Source of the DNA: Hallerella porci
GTDB taxonomy: Bacteria > Fibrobacterota > Fibrobacteria > Fibrobacterales > Fibrobacteraceae
Length of the DNA stretch: 45,916 bases
Assembly: GCF_003148885.1 (NCBI RefSeq)
Contig: NZ_QGHD01000001.1
Location: 350,176-396,091 of the forward strand
Direction: 5' to 3'
The position numbers were made by a program, and so were the translations under genes. This document shows positions 15,724-24,720 of this stretch, piece by piece (within the stretch, counting starts at the first letter, position 1; the number at the start of each line of letters is the position of its first letter). The notes beneath the pieces are model-generated. The model was not told the origin of the DNA. It searched no databases and was given only the letters and a program-made list of their open reading frames with translations.

Positions 15724-18700
15724 TGAAAATTCGCCAAACGAAGAGCGCTCTCAGTTCTCGCATTATTTGGGTGTATTCTATCCCGACTCTTGTGGCGATG
15801 ATCGTTTGCTTTTTGGCGTTTACCTTTTACATGCGCTCCTTTCTTTTTGAAAATGCGTATGCGGAATCGGGGAAAAAATTGCAGCAAATGTCGCAAGCGT
15901 GTGAAGAAAAAATGGCTTTATACACTTCGCCGTTTCAACGCTTTCATTCAAAAATTGCGCACAAATTACCTTCGAATTTGAAGATATTTCTTTCCTCGGA
16001 ATTGCGGAGGCAAGATGCCGTCGATTTGTATTACGGCGGTTCTAATGGCGTCTATGTCAGTGCCCGCGGATATCGTCGCGATCCCGCACATCCTGAATTT
16101 CGCATGAAGTCTTGGTACTTAGAAGCGTGTCGCAATGAAGGCTTCGCTTATTCCGAACCGACATTCAATTTTGGTGCAGAAAAACGCGTCTTTACACTTT
16201 CTCTTCCGATTTGGACCAAGCAAAATCGCATTCAAGGCGTCATCGCAAAAGATGTCGATGTGAACGATTTTCGCTCAGCCCTTTCGACTCTTTCCAAAGA
16301 AAGCGGCGGCATTACAATGCTCGTCAACAATGAATCGGATAGCGTTTACACTTATTTTCCGTATTTGACAAGTCTCGGCGAAATCACTCTCGATAGCGTT
16401 TATACTTTATTGCATTCAACGCAAGAATTATTTGATGTGGATTCTCTTCCGGCGGGAGTTTCCAATTTTGAATTTAAAGATGCGCATGGGCGACAATATA
16501 TGGCGATGGTTTCGCCGCTCAATAAATTGCCGATGCATTTGATTCACATCGTCCCGCAAAATAAAACCGCAGCCCTTTTAAGCGGAAAGACGTGGAACTT
16601 TATCATGTTCGCGGGCATTTGTATTTTGCTTTTAATCATCGTCACTTTTATCACGAGCCGAATTCTTTTCCGCCGAATGATTTCGAAAGATTTAACGGAC
16701 AGCGTCAATTCGAGCGCGCTCTTTGATGCGATTCTTGGAAGTCAATATTTTTCGCTGATTTTAACGGATAATAATTTTCATGTTTTGCGGGCGAGTTCTA
16801 ATATCGCCGATGTAAACGGCGGTGAAGACTGGCACGATTTGCAGGGAAAAAATTTGTGGGATATTATTCCGAATCCCGAATTCAAAGACTTTGTACTGAA
16901 CGCACAAAAAACGGCTGCGCCGCAGACAAGTGAAATCGGCTCACATCAAATCGTTGTGCAAAAACAAGACGGAAAAATTCTCTGGTGGAATATCTCCTTT
17001 AATTTGCTCATCGAAGACGATGCGTCGGTGCGTTATCTTTTCCTCGTTACCGATGAAACTTCTGCCGTTCAAAAAGATTCCATTTTGGATTCCATTATGC
17101 TTTCGTCGCAGAATACGATTATCATTTTCGACAATGAAATGAAAATCACTTATGCGTCAAAGCGCGTCTCGGATCTTTTCGGCGTTCCTTCGGAAAAATT
17201 TATCGGCATGTATTACGATGACTTAGAACAAATCGGTGTGCCCGCAAAAATTTTAGAGAAACCGTTAGAAGCTTTGGAAAATGGCTCGGTTTGGAATGAA
17301 AATTTTGAATTGCCGCTTCCGAATGGCACAAAAATTTGGTGCCGCGGACAAGGTTCTGTTTTGCCGTCCAAAGATTCGAGCGGAATCGGTTACCTTTTCT
17401 TCATCACCGATATTACGCCGATTATTCGCGCTGAACAAGAAGCGAAAAATGCAACGCGGGCAAAGAGCGAATTTTTGGCGAATATGAGTCACGAAATTCG
17501 AACGCCGATGAATGCGATTATCGGCATGTCGGATTTAGCGCTTTCGACGGAATTATCGCCGCAGCAAGAACATTATTTAGACCGCATTTCTTATGCAGCA
17601 AAATCGCTTCTCGGCATCATCAACAACATTTTGGATTATTCAAAAATCGAAGCGAAAAAACAAGAACTCGAACATATTCCATTTAACATTCGCGAATGCG
17701 TTTCGAATGTGCTTTCGATTGCCGTTGTGCGCATCGCCGGGAAACCGATTGAACTTTTAGCGGACATCGATGAAAAAATTCCGACGCGAGTTTTCGGCGA
17801 TCCGCTGCACCTTTCGCAAATTCTCACGAACTTAATCAACAACGCCGAAAAATTTACGGAAGCGGGACAAGTCGTTCTCAAAATGGAGCTTGTGGAGTGT
17901 GAAAATGCGCAGGCGACGATTTATACTGCGGTCATCGATTCGGGTATCGGAATGACGCCGGAACAATCCGGAAAACTTTTCCACATGTTTACGCAAGCCG
18001 ACGGCTCGACGACGCGGAAATACGGCGGTACAGGACTCGGCCTTGCGATTTCACATTCTCTCGTCGAACTTTCGGGCGGAGAACTTCGCGTAAAAAGTGA
18101 AGCGGGAAAGGGCAGCGAATTTTATTTTACATTGACATTTGATGTGAGCGAAAATGTTCGGGAAGAAACTGCAGAACTTGCGGGCAAACGTCTTTTAATT
18201 TTGGACAATAACGCAACGTCTCTTGCGATTCAAGAAAAAATGGCGAAGGCTTTGCTCGCAAAAGCCGATGCGACTTCGTCGAGCGAAAAAGCGTTTGAAA
18301 ATTTTGAAAAGAATTTTGCGAATCCCTACGATGCGATTATTCTTTCGTGGGATTCTTGCGATATTTCTCCGGTGACATTTGCCGAAAAATTAAAGGCGAC
18401 AGGTCTTAATCTTCCGCCGATTCTCGTCGTTTCGATGCGAAATGATGAAGCGCGATTTAAAGAAGTGCAACAAGCGGGATTTAAACGTTATTTGCCAAAG
18501 CCATTCTTGCTTTCGGATTTTGCGCTGGCGCTCAAAGAAATCCTCGGCATTTGCCCGATGGAAATTCGCCCGGTAAAAGCGAAAACGCAGACGGTTTACC
18601 GCTTTAAACATGCGCGCGTTTTGCTCGTCGAAGACAATTTGCTAAACCAAGAACTCGCTGTCGATTTGCTTTCGCGCGTAGGCTTAGAAGTTGATGTGGC

Positions 18701-19664
18701 AAATAATGGACGCGAAGGGGTGAATGCGGTCAAGCAAAAAGATTACGCTCTCGTTTTGATGGATTTGCAAATGCCGGTGATGGACGGTTACGAAGCGACT
18801 GCAAAAATTCGCGCACTCGGCGAAGACAAATGCAACCTTCCCATCATTGCGATGAGTGCGCACGCGCTTCACGGTGACAAAGAAAAAAGTTTGGCCGCGG
18901 GATTAAACGCTCACGTCACCAAGCCGATTGATCCCGCAGAACTTTACCGCGAACTTTCGCATTGGATTCCGTGCGAAGAAAAATCCGACGCTGCATCTTC
19001 GGAAAATGAAAATTTAGCGCTGACGAAAGATCCGTTCTTATCGCTTTTCGAACGCATTCCCGAATTGAATGCAGAACTCGGACTTTATCGTTCGGCGGGC
19101 AGTCAAACGATTTATTTAAAAGTCATTCGCCGCTTTGTCGAAGATTTTGAAAATTATATTCCGCGGATTCAGAATTGCTTGTCATCGGGCGAAAAAGAAA
19201 CGGCGATGCGGATGGCGCATACGATTAAAGGAATTTTAGGAACGATTGGTTGTGCGCATTTGCAAGAAGCCTTTGCCAAAATGGAATCGCAAATTGCCGA
19301 AGACAACGAAGAATTAAAACTCACGCCGTGGACTGCGTTAAACGATTCGTTACAAACTTTAATTGAACGTTTGCGCAAAACAATTCCGCTTGCCTCGGAA
19401 TGTCTCGGGGAGCACCAAGAAAAAATCGTCGACGATCCCGAAGCGGAAAGTAAATTGCAAAAAGCGATGGAACTTCTTTTGCCCGCGATTCGCGATGCGA
19501 TTCCCGCCGATGCGCGCGCAGCGATTCAACTGATTTCAAATCTCCGCTTTGATTCTTGTCGGATGGAACTCATTCGGCAGTTAGAAAAATCCATCGATGA
19601 TTTTGATTTTGAAGCGGCAGAAAAAATTCTGAGTCAATTAAAATCAAAGACAGAAAACAAGTAA
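15723..19664 (+). CDS. Hybrid sensor histidine kinase (Cache-PAS-PAS-HisKA-HATPase-REC-REC-Hpt)
   Basis: 1313 residues. Membrane spans near residues 15-38 and 290-312 enclose a periplasmic dCache-like sensor. Two PAS domains follow (about 335-450 and 455-570). HisKA has H590 in [12 protein letters not shown]; the ATPase domain holds the N box near 706, DSGIGM and GGTGLGL near 770. A first receiver (about 822-940) is degenerate: DNN replaces the acidic pair and S875 stands where the phosphoacceptor Asp should be. A second receiver is intact (D1014 in [16 protein letters not shown] lysine retained). A Hpt domain carries H1166 in MAHTIKG. This gives a full relay H590-D1014-H1166, probably to D57 of the overlapping HD-GYP regulator. 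The 3' end overlaps the oppositely oriented zinc-ribbon gene by 21 bp. Confidence 0.93.
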   Translation: MKIRQTKSALSSRIIWVYSIPTLVAMIVCFLAFTFYMRSFLFENAYAESGKKLQQMSQACEEKMALYTSPFQRFHSKIAHKLPSNLKIFLSSELRRQDAVDLYYGGSNGVYVSARGYRRDPAHPEFRMKSWYLEACRNEGFAYSEPTFNFGAEKRVFTLSLPIWTKQNRIQGVIAKDVDVNDFRSALSTLSKESGGITMLVNNESDSVYTYFPYLTSLGEITLDSVYTLLHSTQELFDVDSLPAGVSNFEFKDAHGRQYMAMVSPLNKLPMHLIHIVPQNKTAALLSGKTWNFIMFAGICILLLIIVTFITSRILFRRMISKDLTDSVNSSALFDAILGSQYFSLILTDNNFHVLRASSNIADVNGGEDWHDLQGKNLWDIIPNPEFKDFVLNAQKTAAPQTSEIGSHQIVVQKQDGKILWWNISFNLLIEDDASVRYLFLVTDETSAVQKDSILDSIMLSSQNTIIIFDNEMKITYASKRVSDLFGVPSEKFIGMYYDDLEQIGVPAKILEKPLEALENGSVWNENFELPLPNGTKIWCRGQGSVLPSKDSSGIGYLFFITDITPIIRAEQEAKNATRAKSEFLANMSHEIRTPMNAIIGMSDLALSTELSPQQEHYLDRISYAAKSLLGIINNILDYSKIEAKKQELEHIPFNIRECVSNVLSIAVVRIAGKPIELLADIDEKIPTRVFGDPLHLSQILTNLINNAEKFTEAGQVVLKMELVECENAQATIYTAVIDSGIGMTPEQSGKLFHMFTQADGSTTRKYGGTGLGLAISHSLVELSGGELRVKSEAGKGSEFYFTLTFDVSENVREETAELAGKRLLILDNNATSLAIQEKMAKALLAKADATSSSEKAFENFEKNFANPYDAIILSWDSCDISPVTFAEKLKATGLNLPPILVVSMRNDEARFKEVQQAGFKRYLPKPFLLSDFALALKEILGICPMEIRPVKAKTQTVYRFKHARVLLVEDNLLNQELAVDLLSRVGLEVDVANNGREGVNAVKQKDYALVLMDLQMPVMDGYEATAKIRALGEDKCNLPIIAMSAHALHGDKEKSLAAGLNAHVTKPIDPAELYRELSHWIPCEEKSDAASSENENLALTKDPFLSLFERIPELNAELGLYRSAGSQTIYLKVIRRFVEDFENYIPRIQNCLSSGEKETAMRMAHTIKGILGTIGCAHLQEAFAKMESQIAEDNEELKLTPWTALNDSLQTLIERLRKTIPLASECLGEHQEKIVDDPEAESKLQKAMELLLPAIRDAIPADARAAIQLISNLRFDSCRMELIRQLEKSIDDFDFEAAEKILSQLKSKTENK

Positions 19665-19886
19665 AAATGTGAGCGCAATCACGGTGACGATTACCGCGGT
19701 CGCGATTTTTGCAGCGAGATTTTTCTTTTTCCCCAATTCATTTTCGACGATTTCTTCGTAATCGGGGAGTTCTAAATCGGCGTTTTCTGCGCCATCTTTC
19801 CAACCGGTTTCGGCATCGCTTCCGCAATTCTTGCAGACGATTGCGCTATCTTCGAGTTCATTTCCGCAATGGGGGCATATTTTCAT
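19644..19886 (-). CDS. Small zinc-ribbon protein with C-terminal membrane anchor
   Basis: 80 residues from the ATG at 19886; a longer in-frame start adds 14 residues that do not look like the family. Four cysteines in CPHC (C4, C7) and CKNC (C18, C21) form a zinc ribbon. An acidic linker follows, and residues about 56-79 are a single hydrophobic membrane span. It probably sits in the inner membrane with the ribbon in the cytoplasm. No partner is known. Its end overlaps the hybrid kinase gene tail to tail. Confidence 0.75.
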   Translation of the reverse strand: MKICPHCGNELEDSAIVCKNCGSDAETGWKDGAENADLELPDYEEIVENELGKKKNLAAKIATAVIVTVIALTFLLVFCL

Positions 19887-19962
19887 AGCGTAAAATATAG
19901 GTTTTATCGGAAACGTGGTGCGTATCACTTTGAATCTTTGTAAACTTTTATATATATGGGGT

Positions 19963-20979
19963 ATGAAATTTTTAAGACGATTCCTTTTGAGTTCTTTGTT
20001 TGGCGCGACATTCGCATTCGCAAATGAAAACGGTGAAGCTTCTGCGGATTCTTTGGATTCCTCGAATTCATCGCCGAAAGAAGAATCATTTCAAGTGGAC
20101 ATTGAACATAATTTGAATTTTTTGGGATTTTATTTGCCGCATAGCGCACTCCGCAATTCCGGCTCTCTCAAAAGTTGGCCGTTTTTTGCATTCGCATTTC
20201 CGCTGAGTTGGACTTCTTCCATTTCTTTGGATAAAAAATTTGGCAAATTGCTTTCGATTAACACGGATTTTTCGGGCGACCTCAATGTATTTGGCACATC
20301 GGTGCGGGCGATGGCCGCTACGAAATGGATGGGACTTCTTGATTTGGGCATCATTGGCAGCGTAACTTCGGCGTTTAATTACAGCTCTTCGAATTCGAGC
20401 ATCATTTTTATGGGCGTTTACAATCCCGAAAAAAAAGAATTGGAAGGCGATAATTTTGGAACCGAAGCGTTGTTCGATGTGAAATATTTTGCGACTCTCA
20501 CAATTCCTTTGATGTCGTTTTTACCCAAGTCCGATTGGACAAAAATCATGATTAAGCCGAGCGCATCGTTAACGAATTTATATTACACGGGCGCAGAAGA
20601 TGGCGAATTCTGGAAAGTCGGCAATGAATATTCGGCAAATGGTTACCGCTATTCTTATGGTGCGACTCTCATTTATCTTTTGCCATTTAAATATTTCCCG
20701 TCGGCGATGGTCAAATATACGGTGAGCGGCATCGTCCACGAATCGGATTATGACGCCGTTTACGATCCCTATGATCCGGGCTTTAAAGAAATTACGATTA
20801 CGCCGATGCTTTCAGTCCAATTCAATGAAAAGTGGAGCGGCCTCTTGATGGTAAACATTGAACGCGAACGCAAATTCCGCCATTACCACTACGACTCAGA
20901 CGAAGAGCTTCTCCAAGAACGCGTCGGCTCCGATTGGACCATTCCACACATTATTTTCCTCGCAACGAGAACATTTTAA
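19963..20979 (+). CDS. Putative outer-membrane beta-barrel protein, paralogue of 9352-10383
   Basis: 338 residues from the ATG at 19963, which begins a signal peptide (FLLSSLFGATFAFA). A Ser/Asp/Glu-rich linker follows, then a domain of amphipathic strands that ends IIFLATRTF, with the terminal phenylalanine typical of outer-membrane barrels. It matches the caspase-operon protein at 9352-10383 along the whole mature part (LRNSGSLKSWPFFAF, LPKSDWTKIMIKP, YDAVYDPYDPGF, ITPMLSVQF). Here it stands alone, followed by a strong terminator. Function is unknown. Confidence 0.72.
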   Translation: MKFLRRFLLSSLFGATFAFANENGEASADSLDSSNSSPKEESFQVDIEHNLNFLGFYLPHSALRNSGSLKSWPFFAFAFPLSWTSSISLDKKFGKLLSINTDFSGDLNVFGTSVRAMAATKWMGLLDLGIIGSVTSAFNYSSSNSSIIFMGVYNPEKKELEGDNFGTEALFDVKYFATLTIPLMSFLPKSDWTKIMIKPSASLTNLYYTGAEDGEFWKVGNEYSANGYRYSYGATLIYLLPFKYFPSAMVKYTVSGIVHESDYDAVYDPYDPGFKEITITPMLSVQFNEKWSGLLMVNIERERKFRHYHYDSDEELLQERVGSDWTIPHIIFLATRTF

Positions 20980-21002
20980 AAAAGCGGCTTAGCCGCTTTT
21001 TT
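20978..21002 (+). terminator. Terminator after the outer-membrane protein gene
   Basis: AAAAAAGCGGC (20978-20988) pairs with GCCGCTTTTTT (20992-21002) around a TTA loop and is followed by a T. Its first A-tract overlaps the stop codon. The symmetry could stop transcription from the sufB side as well. Confidence 0.9.
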
Positions 21003-21003
21003 T

Positions 21004-21023
21004 ATGAGGAACGAATTCCTCAT
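21004..21023 (-). terminator. Hairpin directly after sufB
   Basis: ATGAGGAA (21004-21011) and TTCCTCAT (21016-21023) form a perfect 8-bp stem with loop CGAA, touching the sufB stop. With the neighbouring A/T-flanked stem it probably ends sufB transcription. Confidence 0.55.
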
Positions 21024-22459
21024 TATCCAACACTGTGTTCCAATTTTAGCGTGAGAAGTTGTTTGGCTTCGGTGGCAAATTCGCCGGGGAGTTCTTTGAA
21101 AACATCTTTGCAGAAGCCGCCGACGAGGGCTTGAATCGCATCTTCACGGCGGATGCCGCGGCTTTCAAAATAGAAGAGTTGATCTTCGCTAATGCGACTT
21201 GTCGAGGCTTCGTGTTCGGTTGAAGAAGATTTGTTTGCAACGCTGATATACGGGAATGTATGCGCGGCGCTGCGGTTTCCGACGAGCATATTATCGCATT
21301 CTGTGTAATTGCGGGAACCGGTTGCGCTTTTGTGAATGTCCACGAGTCCGCGGTAAGCGTTGGAACTTTCGTCTGCGCTAATGCCTTTGCTGATAATCGT
21401 GCTCTTCGTATTCTTGCCGAGATGAATCATCTTCGTGCCGGTATCGGCTTGCATTTTTCCATTGGTGAGTGCGACCGAATAAAATTCGCAGCGGGAATCG
21501 TCGCCTTGTAAAATGCAACTCGGATATTTCCAAGTAATTGCGCTGCCCGTTTCGACTTGGGTCCAGCTAATGTGAGAATTTTTCCCGGCGCATTTTCCGC
21601 GTTTGGTGACGAAATTATAGACTCCGCCTTTTCCGGTTTCGCGGTCGCCTGCATACCAGTTTTGCACGGTGCTGTATTTGATGCTCGCATTATCGAGAGC
21701 GATGAGTTCTACGATAGCAGAATGCAGCTGATTGCTCGAAAATTCGGGAGCGGTGCAGCCTTCAAGGTAGCTCACGCTTGCATCTTGATCCGCGATGATA
21801 AGAGTCCGTTCAAATTGACCCGCTTCTTTGTTGTTAATGCGGAAGTAGGTCGAAAGATCCATCGGGCACTTGACTCCAGGCGGAATATACACAAAGCTTC
21901 CGTCGCCGAAAACGGCGCTGTTGAGTGCTGCAAAATAATTATCGCCCGCGGGGACGACGCTTCCCATATATTGTTCGATGAGCTCGGGATATTCTTGAAT
22001 CGCATCGGAAATGGAGCAGAAGAGAATTCCCATTTCCATGAGTTTTTTCTTGTGGCTTGTATAAATGCTAACGCTATCGAAAACCGCATCGACGGCGACA
22101 TTCGCAAGGCGCTTTTGTTCGTCCAAAGGAATGCCTAATTTGTCGAAAGTTTCGAGAAGTTCTGGGTCGACATCGGCGATGGAATCGTGCGATTTCTTTG
22201 TCTTCGGTGCAGAATAGTAAACGATGTCTTGCAAATTGACGGGGGCGAATTTGAGTTCGGCCCAACGCGGTTCTTGCATTTGTAATAATTTTTCGTAGGC
22301 ATTTAACCGAAACTTGAGCATAAATTCGGGTTCTTTCCGAATTTTGGATGCGCGGCGGATAATGTCTTCGTTTAATCCTTTTTCAAAGGAATCGTTTTCG
22401 ATGGGAGTCACAAAGCCGTATTTATACGGCTCTCTGTAAGCTTCGGCTTCTGCGGACAT
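21023..22459 (-). CDS. sufB: SufB, Fe-S cluster assembly scaffold protein
   Basis: 478 residues, normal for SufB (470-495). The N-terminus ([20 protein letters not shown]) and the central core ([58 protein letters not shown]) are classic SufB signatures, as is the C-terminal [16 protein letters not shown]. SufB works with SufC and SufD to build Fe-S clusters. Here only a NifU-like gene accompanies it, one base upstream; sufC, sufD and sufS are not in the window. The two form an operon on the minus strand. Confidence 0.95.
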   Translation of the reverse strand: MSAEAEAYREPYKYGFVTPIENDSFEKGLNEDIIRRASKIRKEPEFMLKFRLNAYEKLLQMQEPRWAELKFAPVNLQDIVYYSAPKTKKSHDSIADVDPELLETFDKLGIPLDEQKRLANVAVDAVFDSVSIYTSHKKKLMEMGILFCSISDAIQEYPELIEQYMGSVVPAGDNYFAALNSAVFGDGSFVYIPPGVKCPMDLSTYFRINNKEAGQFERTLIIADQDASVSYLEGCTAPEFSSNQLHSAIVELIALDNASIKYSTVQNWYAGDRETGKGGVYNFVTKRGKCAGKNSHISWTQVETGSAITWKYPSCILQGDDSRCEFYSVALTNGKMQADTGTKMIHLGKNTKSTIISKGISADESSNAYRGLVDIHKSATGSRNYTECDNMLVGNRSAAHTFPYISVANKSSSTEHEASTSRISEDQLFYFESRGIRREDAIQALVGGFCKDVFKELPGEFATEAKQLLTLKLEHSVG

Positions 22460-22460
22460 T

Positions 22461-23249
22461 TTATGTCTCCGGAGTCTGGGCGGCTAAGGCGTCGGTAAAG
22501 GTATCTTCTGGGACGACATTCAAATTGTAATAAACATTGTCGCGAAGTTGATCTTCGATGTAATAGAGAGTGCCTCCGCTCGATGCGGAGCATCCGGCGC
22601 AAGCGCCTTGGAAACGAATTTTCACATGAGTGTCGTCTAACATGCCGAGGATTTCTAAGTCGCCGCCGTCCATTTGCAAAGTAGAACGCACATTGACATG
22701 CAGGCAGTCGGCGATTTTTTGCAAACGTTCTTCTTGGGAAAGAGCTGCCCATTCTTTGTCGGCTTCGTTTCGGCCTTCGACGGTTTGGGTGCGGTATTTG
22801 ACTTGTTCCATCGTTTCGCGGGCGGCGAGCGCAATCGCTTTCTTTTCGGGATACGAGTCGACGAGTTTTTGAATGAGCTTTGCTAAGCTTTGCACTTCGG
22901 TTGCGGCAGCGGGGAAGGCGGGCTTTTCGGGATCGTCGCGCAATTCTTTTTCCAAATTGTGCACGTTCGTCTTTTCCAAAAATTCAATCGCTTTCCCTTG
23001 CAAATGCTCGCAAAGAGTGTCGGCAAGCGCTGTGAAAATGGGACCGCCATAAGTGAAGAATCGCGTTTCGACGATTTGATCTTTTTCGGGATCTACGGTG
23101 ATGTAAATTTTAAGGCTTTCTTCTTTGCCATCGATGAGCGCAAGTCCGCGTTCATCGGCTTCGACTTGGAAAATAGCGCCGCGGTATTTGGGTGCGCGGG
23201 CGATGTTTTTGACTTTTTCGGAAACGAAAGATTCTGAAATTTCACTCAT
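22461..23249 (-). CDS. NifU-like Fe-S protein with degenerate IscU-like N-terminus
   Basis: 262 residues from the ATG at 23249; the longer frame upstream runs into the divergent patatin gene and is not family-like. The C-terminal NifU domain holds the cluster-binding pair in [12 protein letters not shown] (C217, C220). The N-terminal 100 residues align by eye with IscU ([10 protein letters not shown] in place of the usual FKTFGCG, then [10 protein letters not shown]) but lack all three scaffold cysteines. A helical middle region follows. The protein could deliver clusters rather than assemble them on the N-terminal fold. It is one base from sufB and should share its transcript. Confidence 0.82.
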   Translation of the reverse strand: MSEISESFVSEKVKNIARAPKYRGAIFQVEADERGLALIDGKEESLKIYITVDPEKDQIVETRFFTYGGPIFTALADTLCEHLQGKAIEFLEKTNVHNLEKELRDDPEKPAFPAAATEVQSLAKLIQKLVDSYPEKKAIALAARETMEQVKYRTQTVEGRNEADKEWAALSQEERLQKIADCLHVNVRSTLQMDGGDLEILGMLDDTHVKIRFQGACAGCSASSGGTLYYIEDQLRDNVYYNLNVVPEDTFTDALAAQTPET

Positions 23250-23315
23250 AGTACGCCAAAAATAGAAAAAGAAATTTGTAAATTCCATAGAAAAAGCCGG
23301 AAAAGGAGAAGGCGA

Positions 23316-24173
23316 ATGGAAAATCCTAGCGGAAAAGTCGGACTTGTGCTTGAAGGCGGCGGAATGCGCGGTGTTTATACCGCGGGCGTGCTCGATTTTT
23401 TGCAAAGTGAAAATTTCACCGTGGACGGTGTCGTGGGCGTAAGCGCTGGCGCAGTGCAAGCGGTCAATTTTGTATCGAAACAACCGAAGCGCGGCTTTCG
23501 TGTGACGGCGGAATACATCAACGATAAACGGTATATGAGTCTGCGTTCGCTCCTTTTTTCGGGCGATATTTTTAACAAGAAATTTTGCTACGAAACGATT
23601 CCGAATGAACTCGATCCGTTTGATTATGAAACCTTTGCAGCGTCTCCGACGCGTTGCTTTGCGACGGTTACGAATGTGCTCACCGGCGAAGCGGAAAATT
23701 TAGAGCTCCGCGATTTGAATGAAGATATGGATAAATTGCGCGCATCGGGCTCGCTTCCGCTCGTTTCGAATTTGGTGAATATCGATAGCGTCCCGCATTT
23801 AGACGGCGGCATCGCAGACTCGATTCCGTTTAAGTCTTTTGAACGGGCGGGTTACAAGTGCATTGTAGTGTTGACGCGAGCGAAAGGATACCGCAAAAAG
23901 CCGAATCCGCTCATGCCGATTATCCGCATTAAATATCGGAAATATCCGCGCTTTATTCAGGCTTGCGAGAATCGTTATTTACAATACAATCGCACGTTAG
24001 AGGAATTAGAAAAAGCCGAAGCGAACGGCGAAGTTTTTGTCATTCGCCCCGAGAAAACGGTTGAAGTCAAACGCTTAGAACGCGACGTGAGCAAACTTTC
24101 GCTCCTTTACGAAGAAGGAATCGCCGAAACCAAAGCGCGTTTCGAAGAATTGAAAAAATTTGCGAATCGATAA
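23316..24173 (+). CDS. Patatin-like phospholipase
   Basis: 285 residues. The oxyanion motif GGGMRG (residues 14-19), the nucleophile elbow GVSAG (S43) and the DGG motif with D163 are all present, so the Ser-Asp dyad is intact. The C-terminal part (KRLERDVSKLSLLYEEG) is typical of the YjjU/RssA-like bacterial patatins. It should hydrolyse acyl esters of phospholipids in the cytoplasm or at the inner membrane; no signal peptide is seen. AAGGAG precedes the ATG. It is transcribed away from the nifU-like gene (66 bp gap) and ends in its own terminator. Confidence 0.9.
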   Translation: MENPSGKVGLVLEGGGMRGVYTAGVLDFLQSENFTVDGVVGVSAGAVQAVNFVSKQPKRGFRVTAEYINDKRYMSLRSLLFSGDIFNKKFCYETIPNELDPFDYETFAASPTRCFATVTNVLTGEAENLELRDLNEDMDKLRASGSLPLVSNLVNIDSVPHLDGGIADSIPFKSFERAGYKCIVVLTRAKGYRKKPNPLMPIIRIKYRKYPRFIQACENRYLQYNRTLEELEKAEANGEVFVIRPEKTVEVKRLERDVSKLSLLYEEGIAETKARFEELKKFANR

Positions 24174-24181
24174 AAACAAAA

Positions 24182-24210
24182 GTCTGCGGAATTTTTCTGC
24201 AGACATTTTT
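24182..24210 (+). terminator. Terminator after the patatin gene
   Basis: GTCTGC (24182-24187) pairs with GCAGAC (24199-24204); GGAA and TTCT extend the stem around a TTT loop, and a T-run follows. Its right arm plus ATT forms the first copy of the GCAGACATT motif seen again at the far side of the repeat array. Confidence 0.8.
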
Positions 24211-24242
24211 TGCATTGAGAAATGTGCGCCTTAGAAAATTTT

Positions 24243-24630
24243 GAAAAATTGATTGCGGAATTTTTTTTTTGTTTAACTCGAAAAAATTTTGAAATTTGTC
24301 TGTGAAAATTTTTTGTTTAACTTGGAAAGATTTTGAAATTGTCCGCGGAAATTTTTTCGTTTAACTTGGAAAGATTTGAAATTTGTCTGTGAAATTTTTT
24401 TTGTTTAATTCGGAAAAGTTTTGAAATTTGATTGCGGAATTTTTTTGCTTAACTTGGAAAGATTTTGAAATTTTATTGCGGAAATTTTTTTTCGTTTGCT
24501 TCGGAAAGATTTTGAAAATTATTTGCGGAAATTTTTTTTTTCGTTTGCTTCGGGAAAATTTGAAATTTGTCTGTGAAAATTTTTTTTATTTAACTTGGAA
24601 AGATTTTGAAATTGTCCGCGGATTTTTTTA
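24243..24630. repeat. Tandem array of about nine 43-48 bp AT-rich units
   Basis: Units start at 24243, 24291, 24335, 24378, 24423, 24467, 24514, 24562 and 24608 (last partial). Each runs GAAATT, a short variable GC-containing core (TGTCTGTG, TGTCCGCG or TGATTGCG type), a run of six to ten T, then GTTTAACTTGG or GTTTGCTTCGG, and AAAGATTTT. Units 2-3 and 8-9 match each other best, suggesting a duplicated pair. Lengths vary mainly in the T-run, so no reading frame is kept, and I see no gene in 24211-24718. There are no conserved-repeat/unique-spacer features of CRISPR. Confidence 0.85.
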
Positions 24631-24643
24631 CAAGTAAAATGAA

Positions 24644-24720
24644 TGCGCGCGCCGAGACGGCGCGCGCAAACGCAGACATTCCACGCTATCGCCGCCTTCG
24701 GCGGCGATTCCGCAGACATT
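24644..24720. repeat. Two perfect GC-rich hairpins, each next to a CGCAGACATT copy
   Basis: TGCGCGCGCC (24644-24653) pairs with GGCGCGCGCA (24659-24668). ATCGCCGCC (24688-24696) pairs with GGCGGCGAT (24700-24708) with loop TTC. CGCAGACATT follows each stem two bases later (24671-24680 and 24711-24720). On the minus strand this reads as motif-hairpin twice, starting at the parC stop. They may help end parC transcription, although no U-tract follows either stem directly. Confidence 0.8.

Noticed and set aside
21557-22138. 193-residue frame antisense to sufB
   Set aside because: Shadow of sufB, with no ribosome binding site or recognisable motif.
24243-24630. CRISPR array
   Set aside because: Units are contiguous and similar over their full length; there are no invariant repeats separated by unique spacers and no cas genes nearby.
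24428-24637. Small 69-residue protein within the tandem repeat
   Set aside because: It is a chance frame through the repeat units, rich in Phe and Lys, with no ribosome binding site, and unit lengths that are not multiples of three break the frame elsewhere.
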